From: Kouleothrix aurantiaca
Lineage (GTDB): Bacteria; Chloroflexota; Chloroflexia; Chloroflexales; Roseiflexaceae
DNA length: 5,177 nt
Reading direction: 5' to 3'
NCBI GenBank assembly: GCA_001399705.1
Contig: LJCR01000213.1
Span: 1 to 5,177 of the forward strand
Positions 1 through 4,424 of the stretch are shown here, one piece after another. The position numbers and the translations under genes are program-made. Position 1 is the stretch's first letter. Each line of letters starts with the position of its first letter. The notes below the pieces were generated by a model. The model was not told the DNA's origin and did no database searches. It saw only the letters and a program-made list of their open reading frames with translations.

Positions 1-240
1 CTATCTCGTGGTTTCAATTTTCGTGAACCACTCCAGATAGCGGCGTTGTTGCACAATTGCTGCTCGGCAATATACCGCTTCCTGATGACGTATAACATCA
101 ACGCCAACAAAGCTCTGCGGCCCAACACGCGCTTGCAACGGACGGCGCTTCGCACCCGCAAGATCGCGGCGTTTTTAAATCTGGAATAAAGACAACAGCC
201 TTCCCGATCTATCGGTGCGCCGCCGCTGAAGCGCAACCCG
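1..240 (+). mobile_element. 3' end of integron cassette 1 (partial)
   Basis: This is the tail of a gene cassette that ends at the crossover point G|TT of attC1 (240|241). No gene can be named in it. One frame is open from base 2 to a stop at 38-40, giving 12 residues (YLVVSIFVNHSR) that could be the end of a protein lying to the left. Another frame is open from base 1 to 189 but runs through the attC and looks non-coding. The flank of the attC1 inverse core (CTCTGCGGCCCAAC, 113-126) predicts that the missing left end of this cassette starts with about GTTGGGCCGCAGAG. Confidence 0.6.
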
Positions 241-246
241 TTGGGC
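120..246 (+). repeat. attC1 recombination site
   Basis: Inverse core R'' GCCCAAC is at 120-126 and core R' GTTGGGC at 240-246. The inner arms GCGCTT and AAGCGC pair. CGG-A-CGGCGC then pairs with GCGCCG-CCG, leaving A142 unpaired. Relative to attC2-5, the arm bases CGCCGC/GCGGCG have changed to CGGCGC/GCGCCG on both sides, which is a compensatory change. The centre is the most divergent of the full-length copies: it contains GTTTTTAAAT and lacks the TGCTACAAT found in attC2-5. The ATCTATCGGTG just before the right arm is shared with attC5. Confidence 0.88.
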
Positions 247-463
247 GTCTATTCATCAACCACTTTTCGAATTACAATCCAGCAGATCTCTTTTTTAGCG
301 TATCAGTTCTCGTTTCGTTATGTCGCCTTTTCGTATAGGATATAAAAGTGTGACGAGGCTATACGACGAGTTTTCGTACAACTAGCCAGTCCCAACTAAT
401 TACTGATATTATCTTTCCTCCGCCGTTTCAATCATGTGATGTCCAAACAAGCCGAGCGATTGC

Positions 464-492
464 CAGACAAAAGTCTGTGCGTCCTCACGCAC
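464..492 (+). promoter_or_regulatory. Two tandem hairpins ahead of the cassette 2 gene
   Basis: CAGAC-AAAA-GTCTG (464-477) and GTGCGT-CCTC-ACGCAC (477-492) are perfect short hairpins of 5 and 6 bp with four-base loops, sharing base 477. The second ends just before GCGGGAAA, the likely ribosome-binding region, and 16 bases before the ATG at 509. They could affect translation initiation or mRNA stability; that role is inference. Short perfect hairpins also arise by chance. Confidence 0.35.
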
Positions 493-508
493 TGCGGGAA
501 ATTGTCTG

Positions 509-946
509 ATGGATCCAATCACCCATGTTCTCATAACACGTCTGTGCATTGACACGAAGCCAAGTACTATTCTTGGTGGCTTAGTCGCAGATGCGCCCTT
601 CTATTGTGCCTATCCTCCTTGGCTATTTGTCACCAGGCAGCTCGGACCTGCTTTCGCTACAAATATATGGCCCGAGCCACCTGCATGGATGAAAACGGTA
701 CACCATATCTTTCATAGCTTTCCAGTTCTCGGCCTATTAGTGCTTCTCCATCGTATCATTTGGAAACGGTGGTCTTCGGGGAGTCTTTTCGCGTGGTGTT
801 TACACATCATGATTGATTTGCCAACCCATTCTCGTCGCCAATGGGCACCGCAATTTCTTTGGCCGCTATCAGATATAACGATTGATGGAGTGTCGTGGGC
901 TGAATTGCTCTTCGCCAAAGTCGCTGCTGTGAAAGGGAAACACTAA
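509..946 (+). CDS. YdjM-like membrane-associated putative metal-dependent hydrolase
   Basis: A 145-residue protein resembling the YdjM/DUF457 group of inner-membrane putative metal-dependent hydrolases. Visible landmarks in order are DPITH at 2-6, GGLVADAP at 23-30 (the place where the family often has a G..PD motif), HHIFHS at 65-70, and a C-terminal block with LHIMIDLPTH at 98-107 followed by LWPLSD at 117-122 and a GVSW tail. The conserved H, D and H residues (H6, D28, H66/H69, H99, D103, H107) suit a metal site. Hydrophobic stretches at about 71-84 and 92-106 suggest membrane segments. The ATG at 509 is the only good start, because the frame is closed by TGA at 437-439 and has no other ATG. 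A weak GGGAAA lies 8 bases upstream. It is the only gene of its cassette, ending 33 bases before attC2. The substrate is unknown, and the family's enzymatic role is largely unproven. Confidence 0.78.
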   Translation: MDPITHVLITRLCIDTKPSTILGGLVADAPFYCAYPPWLFVTRQLGPAFATNIWPEPPAWMKTVHHIFHSFPVLGLLVLLHRIIWKRWSSGSLFAWCLHIMIDLPTHSRRQWAPQFLWPLSDITIDGVSWAELLFAKVAAVKGKH

Positions 947-979
947 GGATAGCAGGGGAAAACAAACGACGGAATAGAC

Positions 980-1108
980 GCCCAACACGCGCTTGCAGCG
1001 GACGCCGCTTCGCGTCGAGCGAGATCGTGCCTTTTTCAGCGCCAGTTTCTGCTACAATGTGGCAGCCATTTATCAGCGGCGGCGCCGCTAAAGCGCAACC
1101 CGTTGGAC
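980..1108 (+). repeat. attC2 recombination site
   Basis: R'' is GCCCAAC (980-986) and R' is GTTGGAC (1102-1108). The arms GCGCTT/AAGCGC and GCGG-A-CGCCGC/GCGGCG-CCGC pair, with A1002 extrahelical. This matches the single extra base on the left arm of classical attC sites such as that of aadA7. The one mismatch between R'' and R' is expected, because the last six bases of R' belong to the next cassette. The loop contains TGCTACAAT at 1050-1058, resembling an extended -10 element. Confidence 0.92.
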
Positions 1109-1125
1109 GGCAACCTCTCCTGAAT

Positions 1126-1153
1126 ATTACAGCAGGCCAGCTTTCATTATACT
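1126..1153 (+). promoter_or_regulatory. Candidate promoter of the cassette 3 gene
   Basis: A -35-like ATTACA (1126-1131, four of six to TTGACA) and a -10-like TATACT (1148-1153, five of six to TATAAT) are separated by 16 bases. Transcription would begin near 1160, leaving a leader of about 100 bases. This is a consensus match only. A second -10-like TATAGT at 1189-1194 has no -35 partner. Confidence 0.35.
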
Positions 1154-1247
1154 TGTATCACCACTCCCTCATTAGGGCGTAATGCAAATATAGTTCACCT
1201 CTTCTTTCGCCTCTGTTATGTTTTTGGTGTACGTGTCGCTATGGAGC

Positions 1248-1253
1248 AGGAGG
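1248..1253 (+). promoter_or_regulatory. Shine-Dalgarno AGGAGG deciding the cassette 3 start
   Basis: AGGAGG lies five bases before the ATG at 1259, so that ATG is preferred. The longer in-frame reading from the ATG at 1241 would place this strong site inside the coding region. Confidence 0.75.
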
Positions 1254-1258
1254 CACCC

Positions 1259-1909
1259 ATGCATCGAAAAATCGCGCTTGTTCTTTCTACGCTGTACCTC
1301 GCCATTGCAGGAATTGTAGTGATCGCACTTCTTCAGGCATCACCAGGCCCAAGCGAACAAGATATTTACGGAATTGGCATCGGTACGCCTAGTAGTTCTC
1401 AGGGTAGCACCTATATTTCAGGCAGGCGTCTTGATTGCGTGCCCCTACAACAACCTGCGTCCTTCACATCTCAATGTTCAATACCAATTTCAGGAAAACA
1501 ACTCACTATTTTCGCTCGCCACAACACTGAGACCAAGCTGAACCACTTTGATGGTATTTGCCAAGCGCTCTACGATGGGCAGAACTGGCCGTGTACCTTC
1601 GGGTGGAGACACGCCCATACGCCGTGGTTTGTCTACCTTGACAGGCCACTTTCACTCCCCGTTGCAGAGCTTGATGCACTTCAGCAGCAATTCTGGATTG
1701 AGAATCTGCCCGAAACAGCCATCTTTCAACTTATTCAAGTCACTACTATCGTAAGTACAAGCGTTGCGGCGGGAGCAACACTGCTTTGGTTCTGGCCCAT
1801 GCGGCGAAACAAAATGATGGCATTGAGCATTGTTTGTATTATCAGCCTATTCACTTGCATCGGTAGTAGCATTACTGCACTACTGATTAGCGGCAGCTTA
1901 TGGGACTAG
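1259..1909 (+). CDS. Unknown membrane protein, three membrane segments, extracytoplasmic Cys domain
   Basis: A 216-residue protein that I do not recognise. A basic start (MHRK) is followed by a hydrophobic segment at about 5-25, which acts as a signal anchor. Residues about 28-154 form a polar Ser/Gly/Gln-rich region with four cysteines (C60, C73, C101, C112), a spacing that would allow two disulfides if the region is outside the cytoplasm. Two further membrane segments lie at about 155-180 and 186-213, with MRRNK between them as a probable cytoplasmic turn, giving three segments in all. The start is set by AGGAGG five bases upstream. The gene ends 38 bases before attC3 and has a candidate promoter of its own. 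The architecture (anchor, exported domain, membrane hairpin) suggests an envelope protein, but no function can be assigned. The hydrophobic pattern, strong ribosome-binding site and fit within the cassette support it as a real gene. Confidence 0.75.
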   Translation: MHRKIALVLSTLYLAIAGIVVIALLQASPGPSEQDIYGIGIGTPSSSQGSTYISGRRLDCVPLQQPASFTSQCSIPISGKQLTIFARHNTETKLNHFDGICQALYDGQNWPCTFGWRHAHTPWFVYLDRPLSLPVAELDALQQQFWIENLPETAIFQLIQVTTIVSTSVAAGATLLWFWPMRRNKMMALSIVCIISLFTCIGSSITALLISGSLWD

Positions 1910-1947
1910 GTCATATCCATCAAATAAAAGCTTCGTCACTTACTGCC

Positions 1948-2074
1948 GTCCAACACGCGCTTGCAGCGGACGCCGCTTCGCGTCGAGCGAGATCGTGCCT
2001 TTTTCAGCGTCAGTTTCTGCTACAATGGTTTGCCATCAACCGGTGCGGCGCCGCTAAAGCGCAACCCGTTCGGC
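1948..2074 (+). repeat. attC3 recombination site
   Basis: R'' is GTCCAAC (1948-1954) and R' is GTTCGGC (2068-2074), with the same arms as attC2 and extrahelical A1970. R'' and R' of this copy match poorly (GTTGGAC against GTTCGGC), whereas each matches, or nearly matches, the far end of its own cassette. R' has C at the fourth position, outside the GTTRRRY consensus. Confidence 0.9.
2018..2026 (+). promoter_or_regulatory. Extended -10-like TGCTACAAT inside attC3
   Basis: TGCTACAAT differs by one base from the extended -10 consensus TGnTATAAT. The same nonamer occurs in attC2 (1050-1058), attC4 (3116-3124) and attC5 (3788-3796). No good -35 is present; a T-rich run sits about 16 bases upstream. 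For cassette 4, whose leader is only 60 bases, this would be the nearest plausible promoter, with transcription starting near 2033. The conservation may simply reflect conservation of the attC itself. Confidence 0.3.
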
Positions 2075-2117
2075 GGATTCCATTTCGTGCGGCATGTGCT
2101 AGTTTCGTCGATACAAT

Positions 2118-2123
2118 AGGAGG
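2118..2123 (+). promoter_or_regulatory. Shine-Dalgarno AGGAGG deciding the cassette 4 start
   Basis: AGGAGG lies five bases before the ATG at 2129 and only two before the in-frame GTG at 2126. The ATG is therefore the better start. Confidence 0.75.
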
Positions 2124-2128
2124 GTGTG

Positions 2129-2938
2129 ATGACAGAAACCTTTCCGAGGAGGAGTTTGTTCGACACCGAAGAGCGCAAAATATTCTGTCGTGCTACTGGC
2201 CGCGAGTATCACCTTTCCGTTGCACTTCCCGAATCCTACGCAACCTCCACTCAGTCTTATCCAGTGATCTATCTCCTCGATAGCGATATTTTCTTTGGTA
2301 TGGCCGCCGGCCTTACTCCACTTTCGCATTGGTGTGTGGGCACACCAGAGGCAATTGTCGTAGGTATTGGCTATGACATGCAGAATTATGCCGAGTGGAT
2401 GGACTTACGCGGGCGCGACTTCTTTATTCCTGAGGTCGTGGATTGGACGTCCGAGGATCCAAATTTCATTGCGGACCGCTTCCTCACCGGACTCACGCAG
2501 GAGATCATCCCGTTTATCGAGACGAACTATCGCGCCTCCTCCGTCGATCGCTGTCTGTACGGCTACTCGGCGAGCGGATTTTTTACGCTCTATGCCTTAT
2601 TCCATCAGCCGCAAGCCTTCCAACGCTATATGTGTGGAAGTGTGATGACTCTTGCCTATCCGTATCTCATCCAGTACACCCAGCGTTTGGCTGATAGAAG
2701 CGCAGATGAGCCGATCTGGCTCTATACCTCGGTCGGTGAGTTAGAGAGCAAGCAGGTTCCGAGCTATCATCAGCTGATCGATTTCTTGAGGAGTGGGAAC
2801 TTTCCCTGCCTCAAGCTGAGCACAGAGATCTACCCCGGTGAATACCACGGGTCAGAAGGGGCTGTGCTGACATACCTTCATGGGATCCGCAATGTGTATC
2901 CAGCCCCCGAAGCACTTCCTAAAAGTGCATTGGGATGA
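2129..2938 (+). CDS. Alpha/beta hydrolase, esterase D / IroE-like putative esterase
   Basis: A 269-residue protein with the layout of the putative esterase family (PF00756; esterase D, IroE/Fes-like). The N-terminal part carries strands ending in YPVIYLLD at 44-51, the usual strand before the oxyanion region. AIVVGIGY follows at 75-82, then the helix ending in QEIIPFIETNYR at 124-135. The nucleophile motif is GYSASG at 145-150 with Ser147, followed by FFTLYALFHQP. Near the C-terminus SVGELES at 201-207 probably holds the acidic partner (Glu204 or Glu206), and GEYHGSEG at 237-244 gives His240. The usual GxSxGG motif is altered to GxSxSG (Ser149 for the first Gly). No signal peptide is visible, so it is probably cytoplasmic. 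Length is normal for the family. Substrate unknown: S-formylglutathione, siderophore ester or another acyl ester are all possible. It is the only gene in its cassette. Confidence 0.88.
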   Translation: MTETFPRRSLFDTEERKIFCRATGREYHLSVALPESYATSTQSYPVIYLLDSDIFFGMAAGLTPLSHWCVGTPEAIVVGIGYDMQNYAEWMDLRGRDFFIPEVVDWTSEDPNFIADRFLTGLTQEIIPFIETNYRASSVDRCLYGYSASGFFTLYALFHQPQAFQRYMCGSVMTLAYPYLIQYTQRLADRSADEPIWLYTSVGELESKQVPSYHQLIDFLRSGNFPCLKLSTEIYPGEYHGSEGAVLTYLHGIRNVYPAPEALPKSALG

Positions 2939-3045
2939 CGCACGCTCACGGGTATTCACTCAATACAGTATCTAACTTTGTGGACATCTCAACGACGAAC
3001 GCACTTCCTTGCTCGTCGTGCCAAGCACGTTGTACGCCGCGTTCC

Positions 3046-3174
3046 GCCCAACACGCGCTTGCAGCGGACGCCGCTTCGCGTCGAGCGAGATCGTGCCTTT
3101 TTCAGCGCTCGTTTCTGCTACAATGTGATTGCCATCAATCGGTGGCGGCGCCGCTAAAGCGCAACCCGTTGGGC
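3046..3174 (+). repeat. attC4 recombination site
   Basis: R'' is GCCCAAC (3046-3052) and R' is GTTGGGC (3168-3174). The arms are identical to those of attC2, with A3068 unpaired. The centre is nearly identical to attC2, attC3 and attC5, including TGCTACAAT. A frame opened by an ATG overlapping the esterase stop (2935) runs through the whole site to 3267, but it reads attC sequence and is not considered a gene. Confidence 0.92.
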
Positions 3175-3228
3175 CGTCTATCAGCTCCTGCTCGCATCTT
3201 CAAACATGCTGTCAGCTTACAGTGCCTC

Positions 3229-3258
3229 TTGTTCCTATATCGACACCAGATGTATTAT
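3229..3258 (+). promoter_or_regulatory. Candidate promoter of the cassette 5 gene
   Basis: TTGTTC (3229-3234, three of six) and TATTAT (3253-3258, five of six) are separated by 18 bases and precede the gene by about 200 bases. If used, the transcript would carry a leader of about 200 bases that includes the hairpin at 3433-3452. Confidence 0.35.
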
Positions 3259-3432
3259 AGAAGATGACGGAGATATGGGACCTACACCCTCTCGATTTCT
3301 AGAATCTCAGTGGAGGTACCTATCCGGTGTTTAAATGAGGGCGTCTGTCAGAAATTGGCCTTGAGGTAGAGGTACATTGGAGAATAACCGCAACCTTTAG
3401 TTGGGTGTCTGGATTAGCAGGAAACGATTGTT

Positions 3433-3452
3433 GCAAGTCTTGCACGACTTGC
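3433..3452 (+). promoter_or_regulatory. Hairpin abutting the cassette 5 ribosome-binding site
   Basis: GCAAGTC (3433-3439) pairs perfectly with GACTTGC (3446-3452) around the loop TTGCAC. The stem ends one base before GGAAAGG (3454-3460), which is the Shine-Dalgarno for the ATG at 3466. The position suggests an effect on translation initiation, or a binding site for a dyad-recognising protein. There is no U-run, so it is not a typical terminator. Confidence 0.45.
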
Positions 3453-3465
3453 TGGAAAGGTAAAC

Positions 3466-3699
3466 ATGAAGATCATCGTTAAGAACGATCGAAAACGAAC
3501 AGAGGATCTCGTCTATGATTTCGCAACGGACACTGACACAATCGTCGTTATTGAATTAGCCAATGGTCAAAGTATTACCCTCAAGGATATAGGCAGTGAT
3601 GAATTTACAGTGACCGCAACAAATGGCCGACGCTATCGAGCAAAACCTATTACAATTTCGCCCATCTCCGAAGATACGATAACGATCAAAGTTGAGTAA
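3466..3699 (+). CDS. Small unknown acidic protein (77 residues)
   Basis: A 77-residue protein not recognised as any family. It has no membrane segment, signal peptide or cysteine. Alternating hydrophobic patterns (MKIIVKN; DTIVVIELANGQSITLKDI at 24-42; EFTVTATNGRRYRAK at 46-60; TITIKVE at 71-77) suggest an all-beta fold, with turns at the two NG positions. The C-terminus is strongly strand-like. GGAAAGG five bases before the ATG gives a good start. The stop is 17 bases before attC5, the tight gene-to-attC spacing typical of cassettes. Small soluble proteins of unknown role are common in cassettes. It could be an antitoxin, an anti-phage factor or a binding protein, but nothing in the sequence decides this. 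Confidence 0.75.
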   Translation: MKIIVKNDRKRTEDLVYDFATDTDTIVVIELANGQSITLKDIGSDEFTVTATNGRRYRAKPITISPISEDTITIKVE

Positions 3700-3716
3700 G
3701 AACTCTTGCAGAGACG

Positions 3717-3846
3717 GCCCAACACGCGCTTGCAGCGGACGCCGCTTCGCGTCGAGCAAGATCGTGTGTTTTTCGAGCGCCAGGTTCTGCTACAATGTGA
3801 CAGCCATCTATCGGTGGCGGCGCCGCTAAAGCGCAACCCGTTCGGC
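3717..3846 (+). repeat. attC5 recombination site
   Basis: R'' is GCCCAAC (3717-3723) and R' is GTTCGGC (3840-3846), again with C at the fourth position. The arms are as in attC2, with A3739 unpaired. At 130 bp it is the longest copy. One frame is open across the entire site and continues into the gene of cassette 6, but this is read-through of repeat sequence. Confidence 0.91.
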
Positions 3847-3870
3847 CGCCAGCCCATCAAAGATTGGGCT

Positions 3871-3900
3871 TTGTTGTCCGCAGAATTACTGTGCTACAAT
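3871..3900 (+). promoter_or_regulatory. Candidate extended -10 promoter of cassette 6
   Basis: TTGTTG (3871-3876) lies 18 bases before TACAAT (3895-3900), which is preceded by TG at 3892-3893. TGCTACAAT is the same nonamer seen inside attC2-5, here outside the repeat. Transcription would start near 3907, about 170 bases before the ATG at 4075. Confidence 0.4.
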
Positions 3901-4074
3901 AGTCGTGACCTAATCACTGAATACGCCAAGCAAAGTGAAGTCTTTTACTATCGATCACTCCCGCTTGGCATAGTCACGCTCTACTTTTCTAACACATCGT
4001 TCATCAGTGTCGTTTGTTGGTATGCGTCCTCTGCCTTCAGGCAATACGTCTCAACACGACGCCCATCACGAGCA

Positions 4075-4341
4075 ATGAAACAGAATGATCGCCGTCATCT
4101 GATCTGGCTAAGCCTCAGCTTTCTTATGCTTTACCTTCTCTTCGGACTGTTGGTACTCACACATGTCCTGGCTTTGCCACTTCAAGCAATCACCGCCGCA
4201 ACCGTTGTGCTGATGTGCGGATTACTCGCGGTTCTCGTAACACCTTGGGTGAAAGTATCAGAGCGCACTCATCGTGAGCGATTAGGCTTGGGACTTTCGA
4301 TTGTAGTCCTTATTGTGATGCTTCTGCTCCTGCTTCGGTAA
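4075..4341 (+). CDS. Small hydrophobic membrane protein, three predicted membrane segments
   Basis: From the ATG at 4075 this is an 88-residue, very hydrophobic protein of no recognised family. A basic start (MKQNDRRH) precedes membrane segments at about 10-34, 37-59 and 70-87. Between segments 2 and 3 is a short charged linker (VKVSERTHRERL), probably cytoplasmic by the positive-inside rule. The start is uncertain. The ATG has no good ribosome-binding site, and the same frame is open without a stop through the leader and attC5 back to 3706. The only upstream initiation codons in the cassette are TTG at 3871 and 3874. The ATG is preferred because the promoter-like TGCTACAAT lies between, and other cassettes have leaders of similar length. 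It could be a small transporter-like, holin-like or immunity-like membrane protein; none is supported specifically. Confidence 0.6.
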   Translation: MKQNDRRHLIWLSLSFLMLYLLFGLLVLTHVLALPLQAITAATVVLMCGLLAVLVTPWVKVSERTHRERLGLGLSIVVLIVMLLLLLR

Positions 4342-4424
4342 CAACGATGAATACGTCATGGAGTGTTTCGATTAGCGCAATTGTGAAATAAACCTGGTCT
4401 AGCGTAACGCCGTCTGCGGCTGCG

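Larger units (their letters stand above)
241..1102 (+). mobile_element. Integron gene cassette 2 (putative YdjM-like hydrolase)
   Basis: A complete 862 bp cassette bounded by the G|TT crossovers of attC1 and attC2. Its ends are inverse repeats: GTTGGGCGTCTATTC at 240-254 is matched exactly, as reverse complement, at 972-986 (15 bp). It carries one gene (509-946). The leader 247-508 holds no convincing gene. A 21-codon ORF at 320-385 has no ribosome-binding site. An AT-rich TATAAA at 341-346 has no good -35 partner. Two small hairpins lie just before the gene. Confidence 0.85.
1103..2068 (+). mobile_element. Integron gene cassette 3 (unknown membrane protein)
   Basis: A complete 966 bp cassette. 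Its start, GTTGGACGGCA (1102-1112), is the exact reverse complement of TGCCGTCCAAC at 1944-1954. The unusual A in its core (GTTGGAC) is mirrored by a T in its own inverse core (GTCCAAC), so the end pair belongs to this cassette and not to the array as a whole. It carries one gene at 1259-1909. Confidence 0.86.
2069..3168 (+). mobile_element. Integron gene cassette 4 (esterase)
   Basis: A complete 1100 bp cassette, the longest here. The start GTTCGGCGGA (2068-2077) and the reverse complement of its end, GTTGGGCGGA (from 3043-3052), agree at 9 of 10 bases. The only difference is the fourth base of the core. The gene begins only 60 bases into the cassette and ends 107 bases before attC4. The stretch 2939-3045 holds no gene, only a small hairpin CGTGC-CAA-GCACG at 3017-3029 without a U-run. 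Confidence 0.83.
3169..3840 (+). mobile_element. Integron gene cassette 5 (small unknown protein)
   Basis: A complete 672 bp cassette. GTTGGGCCGTCT (3168-3179) is matched exactly as reverse complement at 3712-3723 (12 bp). The gene is at 3466-3699. The leader 3175-3465 (291 bases) holds a candidate promoter, an inverted repeat and a 42-codon ORF at 3206-3334 that lacks a ribosome-binding site and starts upstream of the candidate promoter, so it is probably not a gene. Confidence 0.86.

Noticed and set aside
42..105. Imperfect inverted repeat GGCGTTGTTG / CATCAACGCC in the cassette 1 tail
   Set aside because: Nine of ten bases pair around a 44-base gap, with no core heptamer and no U-run. It is not convincing as attC or terminator.
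1900..2283. Open frame running through attC3 with Ala/Arg-rich sequence
   Set aside because: It reads the attC repeat (QHALAADAASRRAR recurs at each attC in this frame) and overlaps the esterase in another frame. It is a product of repeat sequence, not a gene.
3017..3029. Hairpin CGTGC-CAA-GCACG after the esterase as a terminator
   Set aside because: The stem is only 5 bp and no T-run follows, so a Rho-independent terminator is not supported.
2935..3267. 110-codon frame whose ATG overlaps the esterase stop
   Set aside because: The ATGA overlap hints at coupling, but most of the frame is attC4 translated and no protein-like pattern or family is visible.
3206..3334. 42-codon ORF in the cassette 5 leader
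   Set aside because: No ribosome-binding site, it starts upstream of the candidate promoter, and it has no recognisable pattern.
3399..3405. Isolated GTTGGGT heptamer in the cassette 5 leader
   Set aside because: It matches GTTRRRY but has no paired arms or inverse core. A 7-base degenerate motif is expected by chance.
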